This document shows, in pieces, positions 32,356 to 41,302 of a stretch of DNA of 64,000 nucleotides. The translations under genes and the position numbers were made by a program. Every line of letters begins with the position of its first letter. Within the stretch, counting starts at the first letter, position 1. The stretch spans positions 248,001 to 312,000 of the forward strand of contig JARGSG010000028.1 in assembly GCA_030374805.1 (NCBI GenBank), read 5' to 3'. The notes beneath the pieces are model-generated. The model saw only the letters and a list, made by a program, of their open reading frames with translations, had not been told where the DNA came from and did no database searches. Source of the stretch: Gracilaria gracilis. Lineage: Eukaryota > Rhodophyta > Florideophyceae > Gracilariales > Gracilariaceae.

Positions 32356-32424
32356 TGTAAGAGAACTAAAAAGGACTCGCTTCAACTACGAACTCGGCGA
32401 ACTCATTTCATATCCGCTGCCAAG

Positions 32425-32619
32425 ATGACGTTGAAAACGAAGACGGGTGAACCCAAGTTTGTCGTCAAATCAGCAGCAGCTCAAAAGTAATTTATCTTTC
32501 GCACAAAGAATTTAAATAGAATATATGATTTTCTGCTCGCTGCACGTAGCAGAATTCGCCCTGAAGTAGGAAGCGAAACTACCTGTAACGTTGCTAAACG
32601 CTATCTACCACCTTTGTAG
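32425..32619 (+). CDS. possible tiny spliced gene (42 aa)
   Basis: An ATG 69 bp from the divergent GPN2 start opens a 20-codon exon (32425-32486) that meets a GTAATT donor. A CAG acceptor at 32550-32552 allows a second exon (32553-32619) ending in TAG. The product would be 42 aa, beginning MTLKTKTGEPKFVVKSAAAQ and ending NVAKRYLPPL. The basic composition and head-to-head spacing hint at a real small protein, but I recognise no family. Without the splice it would be a 21-residue ORF. Treat as a hypothesis. Confidence 0.28.
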
Positions 32620-32910
32620 AACAGAGAGAACCGGCAAATTTGTCTCTGCTTCTGTCAACATCTTCCTATTTGTGAACCACCGAAACCTCGTCCCTAACAA
32701 TAGGGAAGCGGTTGAAACAATACAGCGGCGAACGACTTTCTATCATCTAAAAGGAAACACTGCAAGTACAGGCATCTCGTTTATGAATTTCATCATCGAA
32801 GCCTAGTTAAATTGAGCAATGCGTCAGAGCCTCTATACTTTGGGAGATCGTTCACGAAGGTCAGAATCTAGCCTGTTTTACCCAGAACCCCATATACGAA
32901 ACTGACACAG

Positions 32911-33462
32911 ATGAAGAGAAACAAGACAAAGACTGAAGAACATGACCATGAGGAAACGGATGCAGTGATAACGTCGGAGGAAACAAGAGTAGCAATCCAA
33001 AACTATAGCAGAGCACTGGAAAAACGATTGAAGCCAACATTAGAAGCTACATTCTCTCTTCGTGACGATGCTTTGAAACAGTTAGCGGAGCTGGAACAAA
33101 CGGAAAGAGCTCTACGCGTTGTAGAAAAAGAATGCCGAACTTCTCGCGCAAGGCCCGGAAAGCCAGTTTTCGAATCAAGGGTCAACCTAGGCGAGAACTT
33201 CTTCGTACGTGCAGAAGCTAAGCGAGCTGAAAAAGTGGTTTTGGATCTTGGCCTCGGCGTTTTTGTAGAAGTTGGATTTCGCGAAGCAAACAAATTTGTT
33301 CAGGAGCGCCGGCAGATGTTTCGAAACATTGCAGACACTGAGACCAAGAAAGTTGCAGAGATACAGGCAATGGTCGAAGGTGTGGTTAAATGCCTAACCA
33401 GTCTTCAGATACATGACGGATCGAAAGGAGATCAAGAGCACGCCCACCACGAAGAAGCATAG
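32911..33462 (+). CDS. UXT-like prefoldin alpha-family protein
   Basis: 183 aa with an ATG start. The protein is an alpha-type prefoldin: two long helices (about 20-85 and 125-170) flank a short beta segment (SRVNLGENFFVRAEA and LDLGLGVFVEVGFREANKF). The beta segment has the UXT pattern: VNLG-x-NFFV, then LGLG-x-FVE, then a helix with EANKF. UXT is part of the R2TP/prefoldin-like complex that helps assemble RNA polymerases and PIKK kinases. This fits loosely with GPN2 next door, though linkage may be accidental. The acidic N-terminus and His-rich C-terminus are extra. Confidence 0.78.
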   Translation: MKRNKTKTEEHDHEETDAVITSEETRVAIQNYSRALEKRLKPTLEATFSLRDDALKQLAELEQTERALRVVEKECRTSRARPGKPVFESRVNLGENFFVRAEAKRAEKVVLDLGLGVFVEVGFREANKFVQERRQMFRNIADTETKKVAEIQAMVEGVVKCLTSLQIHDGSKGDQEHAHHEEA

Positions 33463-34245
33463 TCAGAAAAATGATACATCCGAGCCTGAACTAAGTGGGA
33501 TTCTTTAGAAATTGAGTGCGTGCGATGCCTCCAAATGAAGCCCACCACTTTTCTGATGTCTAGCAAGTTTGTCCTTCTTTGCTCCGAGGTGTCTTGAGAA
33601 GGCAACGGAATTTGTACGGGTGAGCACTAATCAGGAAGAATCTTTTGATTCGAGATAAGTACACTACCTGGATCCCGACCGAGCTTAGCAATATTGCTAT
33701 CGCAATCAGCGTTATTCTTCTTTCGTGGCAGTTGCACTAACCCATGTGAACAGGCACTGATATTTACTTGCGTAGCTTTGCGATCTGCATATTTCTGTAG
33801 AGAGAACTTCACCGAGTGTCTCCGCGGTTCCAGCAACAGGTCTTCTGAATATTGTCACACAAGTGACACCGTTCACTGCGAGCAAGCTACACAAGCTACA
33901 CGCGCGTAATTCTGCCATGGCAGCAAAGACGGGGGGTGGAACCCGGAAACTCGGAGAAGTAGATGAATGATTTGGCCCCATCATTCCTTCGGAATTTATC
34001 AGCAGAAGAACCTAAATTGGGACACTTTGAAATGTCGGTCATCGTCCGTGAGTTTGAGGCTCAGCGTATTGTTCTCTATTAAGAAAAGAATATCTTCCTG
34101 CAAGCCAACACAGCGATTGTGACGTTTGTGCCAAGCCAACTCTTTCTTCAAAAAGAAACTGCATTGTAATCGAATATCACTTCACTTTTGAGGAGGTTGT
34201 GGAATTCCAAACTCTGAGAATCAGTCGAAGAACATTTCCAATGCG
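33463..34245. other. interval with ambiguous short frames
   Basis: On the minus strand at 33984-33500 several short frames have protein-like stretches in different phases: one hydrophobic (LIAIAILLSSVGIQ) and one basic (HLGAKKDKLARHQKSGG). Joining them needs introns of only about 35-41 nt, shorter than others here, so no gene is called. A perfect 14-bp palindrome lies at 33686-33699. Confidence 0.3.
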
Positions 34246-34921
34246 TTAGCGAGTTAATTCGTAGTTAGGTTGAATAGGTCCGTTAGAAGACATACCTTTG
34301 GACAAGTTACCCATCTTCTCCCTCATGTACTCTGTAGCCTTCGAGTGAGCCGCAATAACACCTTCTGTGACAGCTTCTGACACCTGAGTAGTGGGGAATT
34401 CATATAAATACCATGTCAGTACATCAAGCCTGCGAGATGAATCGAATCGGAAGGAAGATAAGCTACGTACCTCAGAGCTACCTAAAGCCACCAAGTCATC
34501 CGATACTTCTATTTTCACTGGCACTTGCTGCGCAGTCATTGTAACCTTGACCTGCCCCTCTCGTACTGAAGCCTCTATTTCCGTGTTCTTCAATTGCTCT
34601 TGTAGATCTTTAGCAACTGAAGTAAATTCCTGTGCCTTTTTCATTGCATCCATGATGTTCCCCAGACCTGAAACCCACAAGGAACCAGATGATCGTTAGT
34701 GTCGGATGCAGATAATGTATGGCCAAACAGCCCTTATTGATTTTGATCTACGTACCGCCAAGTCCACCAAGTGGGTTCTTGGGCTTCTCTGCCATCATGA
34801 CAAAGCGACCTGGAAGTTTACGAGTTCTGAGTGCAGCACATTTGTTCCCTGCGCGATAGGCGCCGGAAGACCTGGGCGAGAAAACTCCAGAGGAGATAAA
34901 TCCAGGTTGAGGAGTAGCCAT
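34246..34921 (-). CDS. YbaB/EbfC nucleoid-associated protein, plastid-type (3 exons)
   Basis: Exons in transcript order are 34921-34756, 34667-34471 and 34383-34246. Both introns have GT-AG ends and fitting phases (donors GTACGT in both cases), giving 166 aa. The N-terminal 50 residues (MATPQPGFISSGVFSPRSSG onward) are a Ser/Arg-rich, acid-poor transit peptide. The junction restores NPLGGLGGLGNIMDAMKKAQ, the glycine-rich start of YbaB proteins. Exon 2 has VREGQVKVTMTAQQVPVKIE. Exon 3 has SEAVTEGVIAAHSKATEYMR and ends with the flexible KMGNLSKGM tail. The family forms DNA-binding dimers, and in plants and algae some act in plastids. The cyanobacterial origin is inferred from family and targeting. 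Confidence 0.88.
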
Positions 34922-36341
34922 TCTTGCTCGCGCTACGTTCGAAGGGGGTTAGATTATCTAGAACCTTACCAGCACGTTTGAGCTGGTTACGAACTAGATG
35001 TAAGTAACGAAATTGTGATGTTGTTGATAACCACTATCTGATCTCCGTCAAGCTTGTACGCCTATGGGAGCTTGGATGGCCCATTTGCACCTTAACTATT
35101 GACCACGAAATGTGCTCTTTTTCTCATCCCACTTTTTACCAGAAACTTTAAAATCAGGAAGCCCCAATCTTTCAATTCATTTAAATTAAATTCTGGCTTC
35201 TATCTTCTATCTATTTTTCGCTGTTGATAGCGCCCGGTCGCCAGAACATCCACATCGTGGATAGGTTGGTTTACAATACAGAGTGCATGAGACTTCTTGC
35301 ACGCCCCAGAAGACTTTCTGGGGGTCTAAAACCCTGTTCTCAGCCATGAGAAACCAGGGTGGGTGGGGTGGGCGCAAATGCTCTCTTAAGAGACAACCTG
35401 TTGAGAGCAGAAAGTTATCGCCGGCACTGGTCTATCTGCTACAACAAAAGCAATAGATGCCGCAAGCAGAAGCTTCTTCTGCTCCTGACATCCATTGCTA
35501 CCCTCCAGAGGATCCCCTCACACACCGGAGACAGAGAGACAGTGTCGGCAACCTTTTGCATTTTCCCAACAAAAATAACATTCTCGTACCTCCAATTTTC
35601 CATAGCTGAATTGTACCCTTCTTTCTCTGGTCCAAGGTTCCGCTCCGAGCGGGCAATGAAGGATTAAAGTTCGATAATACATAAGCCTAGTCAAGACTGG
35701 AAATCCACAAAACGCTCGCTCTCTCTCGACAAAACGCTAACCCCGGAAAATCAGGGTTTACGAATAGATGAGATCATCAGTATGACCTGGTAGTGTTGAC
35801 CTACCTAGTGAAAGAACACTTCTCTGAACCGAAACGCTCTACGTCACGTCGTAACCAGGCAATTGTAGTCTTCAAAGAAAGAGACACACAAAATGCTAGA
35901 ACGCATATACAGAAAACATAAAGCAGAAAGCAGAACAAAGGCTCGGGGAGGCGAAGCAAATACAAAAAGAATCGTAAGAGTACAGATAATTTGTTAGCAA
36001 CGGATGTGGGCACTCCAGATCCTCAAGCCCAGAAATTTTGCCCCAACGCAGTCAACGATTTATCGGTGAGGTATACGTTCGAACTACCGTGCCTGAACGT
36101 GCTGGAAATGGGCCTGCTGAGGTTTTCTATACAGTTTCCAAACGATTAGATATGGCTGACCGTGTCACTGGGAACACTTCCGATGACATGATTGCTCAGT
36201 TCTACTTCAAGTGTGCAAAGCAGTTGCTCTCGTTGATGATTGACTCTGCAAAGTCGGTTTGTCAGCTACTCAAAAGATGTCTTCTATGACACCATCCCCA
36301 TCTCGAAGCGTCAGGAACAACAGGATTATGCTGAGCGGGAC
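34922..36341. other. gene-free interval with a hairpin cluster
   Basis: About 1.4 kb without a recognised gene. Small frames (35359-35667 plus, 36038-36289 plus) have no known motif. Four inverted repeats lie between 35304 and 35483 and are listed separately. Confidence 0.4.
35304..35483. repeat. cluster of four short-loop inverted repeats
   Basis: Arms 35304-35311/35316-35323 (CCCCAGAA, loop 4). Arms 35331-35342/35347-35360 (ACCCTGTTCTCA, loop GCCA, with a 2-nt bulge on the right arm). A 12-bp palindrome at 35382-35393 (TCTCTTAAGAGA). Arms 35465-35472/35476-35483 (AGCAGAAG, loop CTT). The stems are unrelated to each other. Confidence 0.8.
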
Positions 36342-36956
36342 TCATGCAACACTGGCAGGAAATGTTTCCCCAAGTAGTTCTACGACGCTGTTAGCTTGGA
36401 CCCTAGGAGAGGGACTTGATCGCGCAAAGTCGGGTGGAACAGCGTCATGCACTGCTTTCTTCAGGTCAATCTTCACCACATTACCGTTGACCCTCACAGA
36501 GGGTCCTGCACCGCCACACATCTTCATACACGGTGCACGAGGCGTTTGCTTGCCAAGAAGCATGGCGGCTGCGTCAGCACCCATTCTGCAGCAGGATTTT
36601 CCTTCACAGACAACCGGGGCATCGACTGCGCCGGGTTTGGCCACGGGCGTGGACTTGCGCACGTCTTTGACAACTGGTTCCTGTTGCATTTCGAGCCCCG
36701 CCTTAAGCGCTTTGTACTCTGCCTTGCGGGCCTTGTACTCGGCCTTGGCGGCCTTGTATACCCTCTTCGCGGCCTTCACGGCGTCTGCCTTGTCGGGGGA
36801 GGCGCATGCACGGTGCGGAGCGGTCACGCGGGGGTCATATTGACGCGGGCGACGTTGCGATGTGAGAGGCACCGAGGAGCGGAACCGGGCTGACGGTAGC
36901 AGCGGCTGGGAAGGGGCGAAGGCTGGGTCAGCCCCTACGGCCGTGGGAGGTGCCAT
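36342..36956 (-). CDS. thioredoxin-like [2Fe-2S] ferredoxin, probably plastid
   Basis: 204 aa from the ATG at 36956 (MAPPTAVGADPAFAP). The frame is open upstream only in GC-rich promoter sequence. The N-terminal 55 residues look like a transit peptide. A Lys/Ala-rich helical stretch of near-repeats (YKAAKAEYKARKAEYKALKA) follows. The C-terminal domain (about 110-180) has VVCEGKSCCRMGADA and, about 20 residues on, APCMKMCGGAGPSVRVNG. This C-x4-CC...C-x3-C arrangement before a GP-x-VRVNG strand is that of thioredoxin-like 2Fe-2S ferredoxins. The same fold occurs at the C-terminus of plant soluble DGAT3, but no acyltransferase is seen here. Electron transfer is the inferred role. The partner is unknown. 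Confidence 0.68.
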   Translation of the reverse strand: MAPPTAVGADPAFAPSQPLLPSARFRSSVPLTSQRRPRQYDPRVTAPHRACASPDKADAVKAAKRVYKAAKAEYKARKAEYKALKAGLEMQQEPVVKDVRKSTPVAKPGAVDAPVVCEGKSCCRMGADAAAMLLGKQTPRAPCMKMCGGAGPSVRVNGNVVKIDLKKAVHDAVPPDFARSSPSPRVQANSVVELLGETFPASVA

Positions 36957-37331
36957 GAGGACGTGGAGTGGAGGACGGGCAGACGGAAGCTGAGCCCAAG
37001 GCTCTGGATGGAGAGACGCCAACGAACAAGCGAGATGCCGCGAGGTGCGCTTTTCGTTACATTTTTGATGCGCAGCGCTGCAGCGATGCGGACAACGCGC
37101 AGCTGCGTGCCAGCCAACGTTGCGTGAGCGCCGCGCGTTTCCAACCAATGCAATCGCATCGCCACTTGATGCGATGCCGGAGCCAACTGAACCGAATTGC
37201 CCTTCCCGTTGTTCCACCCACGCGCGCCGCTGCGTGCTGCTCTCCCCCTCCCGCCTCGTCTCCGGTTGCCCACTACCTCCGCAACCCCTCCGCCATCCCC
37301 CTCCATCGCCACCGCCGCCCGCCGCCGACCC
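36957..37331. promoter_or_regulatory. GC-rich divergent promoter region
   Basis: About 375 bp between two divergent start codons (36956 minus, 37332 plus). It is Pro/Arg/Ala-codon-like and CpG-rich in all frames, matching the regions upstream of USP/RFC2 and the DUF2009-like gene. Probably a shared promoter. No specific sites were identified. Confidence 0.45.
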
Positions 37332-38507
37332 ATGCTGCTACTCGACGGCCTGTTCGATACCGACTTGGACGCACAGCTGCACAGCCTCTCGCAGCATTCC
37401 TCAAGGACCCAAGTGCTTTCGCAGTCGGCCGCCCTCCGTCCCAAAGCCTGCCACCCGTCGTCCCATCTCCTTCCCTACACCCGTTACACGCTTTTCGTCC
37501 CACATCTGAAATGCGGCTGGGCAAGCATGCTCGTCGACGCCCTTTGGCGTCTGCTCCGCTTACGACTCGAGCCGCTCCACGCTGACGTTACCCCCGCTGA
37601 GGCTCCCACCTTCTACCCACCTTTGCCCGCCTACGTTTCGCGCCCAAATGAGGATACGCTTGAAGCTATCAGAGACAATGCTGGAAACATCTTACCGCGT
37701 ATCGCCTGTTATGTCAAGCTGTGTTATCTCAACATGCTGTGTCGTTCGATGCGCGATGAGCAAAAGGCTCTTCAACGATGGTTATCTTCTGTCGAGATGC
37801 CAGATCCTCCGATTCTGCAACTACCAATCCCCCCGCCGCGTCGTTCGCGTCCTGTCCTTGTAGATGCCCATGTAGTGCGCGCCTCAGATGGTTGTGTGTA
37901 CGCCTATTTGCTTGGCGGAGTTTTGGTGCGCACGTCCCTATATCCCCATGTGGTTGAGCTCTTGAAATCATACAACATTCTAGTGCGCGGCCCCTCGGAA
38001 TCCATTCCAGTAGCTGCGTCGTTGTGCTCTCTGTCCAATTCTGCATCTTCGCGCGTTCTCGAGAAGACCATCCCACGCGCTCGGGGCCCGTCGCATGGAT
38101 TTGTAGCCTTGCAGACGTACGTAAGGGAGCGTCTTGCTACTTCGTGGACCTTCCTGTGCAGGCGAGTATTGCAGCATGCCACATACTTGTCTGCAGAACG
38201 GGAAGAGAAACGCCGTTCAGCTGCAATCTCACGTCTAACAACGGTCTTGCATAAAGCAACCACGCTCCGCGAACAGCTTGTGCAACAGGCTCTGCGCTTC
38301 GAAATGATAGGAAAGCCTCTTACTGATATCGCAGCTTTCGCTGTTGCTTTGTATCGCGATCATGAATGGGAGCGCATATTCAATGGATTCTCAGAAGAGT
38401 ATTGTAGGGATCTACAGAATGCAAGATCCAGGGTCAAACAACTCACATCTCTGGACACATACGACGTAACTACGCTGGTAGAAATGCACAAAGACGGTAG
38501 GAGGTGA
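37332..38507 (+). CDS. hypothetical protein (391 aa)
   Basis: Intact frame. The ATG at 37332 (MLLLDGLFDTDLDAQ) is preferred because the upstream extension is GC-rich low complexity. I do not recognise a domain. The first half has hydrophobic and aromatic blocks (TLFVPHLKCGWASMLVDALW), a Pro-rich middle (LQLPIPPPRRSRP) and a beta-like patch (DGCVYAYLLGGVLV). The C-terminal third is charged and helical with coiled-coil tendency (EREEKRRSAAISRLTTVLH). There is no signal peptide or clear membrane span. Codon use resembles neighbouring genes, so it is probably real and lineage-specific or fast-evolving. Confidence 0.65.
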   Translation: MLLLDGLFDTDLDAQLHSLSQHSSRTQVLSQSAALRPKACHPSSHLLPYTRYTLFVPHLKCGWASMLVDALWRLLRLRLEPLHADVTPAEAPTFYPPLPAYVSRPNEDTLEAIRDNAGNILPRIACYVKLCYLNMLCRSMRDEQKALQRWLSSVEMPDPPILQLPIPPPRRSRPVLVDAHVVRASDGCVYAYLLGGVLVRTSLYPHVVELLKSYNILVRGPSESIPVAASLCSLSNSASSRVLEKTIPRARGPSHGFVALQTYVRERLATSWTFLCRRVLQHATYLSAEREEKRRSAAISRLTTVLHKATTLREQLVQQALRFEMIGKPLTDIAAFAVALYRDHEWERIFNGFSEEYCRDLQNARSRVKQLTSLDTYDVTTLVEMHKDGRR

Positions 38508-38862
38508 CCAGTGTTTTTTTACTGTCTAACTTTACATGCACATTTACTCTGGCACACAGAACATGTCGATGAATGTTTTCTATATCGAGCACTTCCGTGT
38601 GCTGAGAACTCTACGGTGTAGAGTCTACATGTTTCCTTTTTGCCGATCGATGACAGCCAAATGCTGCCTGTCGCGACTGAAACCTCCGCAGGAAGTTGTT
38701 CTGGTGATCTACTCTGACGATCGTTAGGGGAATAAGTTGTCGAGAACGTGTTTTCACGTAGAATACCGGGATCAATGCTCTTTCTTCGTCGTGCTCCGTT
38801 CTTGATCATGGCGTCACTTTTTGAAACAGTCATCTCCTTGGAAGGGACGACGTTTCCGACGT
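38508..38862. other. intergenic, two small hairpins downstream of the hypothetical gene
   Basis: AGCAC/GTGCT with loop 6 (38589-38604) is followed by ACTCTAC/GTAGAGT with loop GGT (38608-38624), roughly 80-120 nt after the stop codon. They could sit in the 3' UTR. Stems of 5-7 bp are expected by chance, so no function is claimed. Confidence 0.4.
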
Positions 38863-39417
38863 TCACTCAATCGCCTCTGCTTCATCCTTTCCTTGTTCTA
38901 TCTTCACCTTCCGGAGGCTATCCACCAATGAGTTTTCGATCGTTGAAACCGCTGCGTTAGCCTCCCGGTCGCTGAACACATCCCCGTCGACGACGTCGCT
39001 GTCTGCAAAGTCCAGGACCTTCACGATCTTCTCAGTCCCGTAAGTTTTGTCGTCAATACTGATGGAAGTCGGCGACGGAATGGCACGAAGAGCACAAGGG
39101 TTATGTTTGCCCTGCAACTGGCTTTCATCGACGGAGAACGATACAAGTAGGTTCACAAGATCAGGAATATCCGACCATTTCTGCGCCAAGGCTCGACGAC
39201 GGCGTTTCGTACGTGCCCAGTCCGGTGTCCGCCCATCCGCTGACGCATGCAGCACATTATCATCGCATTTCAAAACTGGTACATCGCAGACATAGCAATA
39301 ACACTGAGCACACGGATTTCGTTGTCCATTCCAGCGAGATGGACAGTCAGGTCGAGCATGTGGCCAGCTTTGGATCTTGATATGTTCCGTTTGTATGACA
39401 ACGTCTGTTCCCTGCAT
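38863..39417 (-). CDS. CYCYVCD-motif zinc-binding-like protein (184 aa)
   Basis: Intact frame from an ATG. Residues about 18-55 contain HARPDCPSRW, then CAQCYCYVCDVPVLKC, then LHASADGRTPDW. This is a Cys/His pattern seen in several uncharacterised plant nuclear proteins, where a HAR-x-x-C...C-x-x-CYCYVCD-x(5)-C...HA order repeats. Together they would bind one or two zinc ions. The C-terminal two thirds are acidic and without a known domain. The function is unknown. The motif memory is from plant proteins and is not backed by a search. Confidence 0.6.
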   Translation of the reverse strand: MQGTDVVIQTEHIKIQSWPHARPDCPSRWNGQRNPCAQCYCYVCDVPVLKCDDNVLHASADGRTPDWARTKRRRRALAQKWSDIPDLVNLLVSFSVDESQLQGKHNPCALRAIPSPTSISIDDKTYGTEKIVKVLDFADSDVVDGDVFSDREANAAVSTIENSLVDSLRKVKIEQGKDEAEAIE

Positions 39418-41302
39418 GATGCGAACGAAAAGAACCAGTTAGGACTCTGTACAGCGAAGGAAGAAATATTACGACACAACAGTGTTTGTCAATGCCAGGA
39501 AGGTTGACTCGTATTTGGTCAGCTCTCAAACTGGTGAGGCTCCGTACAAGTGTTTTCACTTTATGAAATCGTGACGGCTGTGCACTTGCTGCGGTATACA
39601 AGGTTAGTCGCAATATCGGGGACAGAAATATAAATTTCGATGTGCAGTATAGTTCGCAAGCTCTCGCACTGTTACGGTGATGCTTATGTGTAAATTGGAT
39701 CCCCAATGTCGTGCGCTTAACACCTATCCCGACTCCGCAAGACTCTGGTTTCTCTTCGCGATTCTTCTCTGCAATGCGGAATAACTTCCCAGGCCGAAGT
39801 CATCGAATGGACGAGAAAAGGTTTTCGATTTAGGTGACAAACAGTCAAACAACTAGAGTGACGAGAACCACGTGTCTCAAATAAAAATCTCAAGACTAAA
39901 GAAGAAATGACCATCGACTTTCCTTGCGAAAGGGCTTCCTCAAAACTGCTCAGCCATCCTCTAACCTCAGAACCACAGCGCTCCGGCACTGGTAAAAACG
40001 CATCGCTCGTTCCTGGTTGTAAAGGCCTAGCACTGAGTATGATAAAATGTGAGCACGGTCAATCCGTAACACGCATATTATCTGTCCCTTTCTACCATCA
40101 GGATGATCATCATCCTGATGGTGGGAAAGATGTATGACTTGTCAAGATCAGGTCTTAAGACCTACTCCAAACGTTCAGAGTTGCGTTGGGGGGGTGCGGA
40201 GGTTCTAGCATCAGTGTAACCTTCAAGGGTTGAAAGGTTACCGACCTAAATTCAGTGTTTATATGTACGTACATACAGTATGTACGTACAGGTATGTAAT
40301 TTGAGAGGGGGCGGGAGCTATTGCTCAGCAATCAGACAGATACGCGTTCTATTCCCTCCCTTTCGCGATGAGAGAAGGTGTGAGAACGAATATGGAATAG
40401 CCAAAGAAAGGAATGCTGAGTATTTCACCCGCTCAGCATTAGCGAAGATGTGAAGGTAGAGCAGCTGGACGGAATAAATGTGTCCTTCCACGACAGAAAT
40501 TTGTTGAACGCGAAACGGAATATCTCAGTATATGACTAACCATCGCCACATTCGATGCGGTTGCCGCATTAGATGAACTACTCTCATTCTACAAGCATTG
40601 AGATATCGATGCGGCCTGAGATCGTATCAGTTTCCAGTTAGAAAGGCACATTGCAGTTATCCCTTGGTGTACTTCAAAATCATGTTCAGCAACCACTCAG
40701 AGGGTTACACAGGTGTATCCAGAGCTTTACCTTCGCACAACTGTTGGCAGGACCCTCCCACAGGATTTCATATTGTTATTGGTGCTCCCCATCACACATT
40801 TGATCATATAACTCCTACAATACTTCGTCTCCTATCTGCTATGGTCATAGACGAACTGAGCTTGATTGGAATCAAGCTCAGATATAGGAATCAAGATTCC
40901 TACAAATCGTTGTGTGCATATCTTTTGGTTGAAGTCGATCCATTCTGGAGGGAACAACACGAAAAGACTTCAGTCTGAAGGTATGATTTTGATATTAGAA
41001 TTTCTCTCTACCCTTCACGAGACTAGGAAGAAGTGGACTTTGGGTCGGTGAGGGAGTGGGGCATACGGATAGTGGTTAAGAGGGTTAAGAGGGCTAGCAT
41101 TTTAACCCGCCAATTTTGCATTACTTCCAGAATATTGTGTGAGGTATTCTTTATACTCATGTCATGCATTTCTCTTCATGCAAGTGAAGAAATGTGGCGG
41201 CCATCTCTACCACGAACGCTGCAGCCATAAAATCCGTCTCCTTTCTAGGGATGTAAGGGAATCAAGAATAAATCAGTGGTTTGTGTGGCTGCAGTTGAGC
41301 TA
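39418..41302. other. gene-free, hairpin-rich interval
   Basis: About 1.9 kb between the CYCYVCD gene and the kinase pair. Open frames at 39717-39989 (minus) and 40598-40978 (plus) are unconvincing. 40094-40980 is densely packed with perfect short-loop hairpins, listed separately. At 41072-41095 GTGGTTAAGAGGGTTAAGAG is a small near-tandem repeat. Confidence 0.5.
40094..40980. repeat. array of about ten perfect hairpins with unrelated stems
   Basis: Positions (arm length/loop): 40094-40122 (14/1); 40150-40163 (7/0); 40216-40241 (8/10, inner pairs extend it); 40264-40290 (12/3); 40320-40332 (6/1); 40412-40440 (9/11); 40555-40569 (6/3); 40856-40881 (12/2); 40885-40902 (8/2); 40968-40980 (6/1). 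Example arms are ACCATCAGGATGAT, TGTACGTACATA and CTGAGCTTGATT. No two stems share sequence, so this is not a tandem repeat in the usual sense. The short ones could be chance. The 12- and 14-bp ones are not. Confidence 0.85.

Noticed and set aside
33500-33984. Possible small spliced gene on the minus strand, basic or membrane-type depending on phase.
   Set aside because: It needs introns of about 35-41 nt and two incompatible phases both look protein-like. No family recognised.
2910-40163. Perfect 14-bp palindromes at 2910-2923, 14359-14372, 33686-33699 and 40150-40163.
   Set aside because: About four are expected by chance in a window of this length. They are noted only where they sit inside denser clusters.
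40598-40978. 126-codon plus-strand frame in the hairpin array.
   Set aside because: Contains two of the palindromes and shows no known motif. Probably open by chance.
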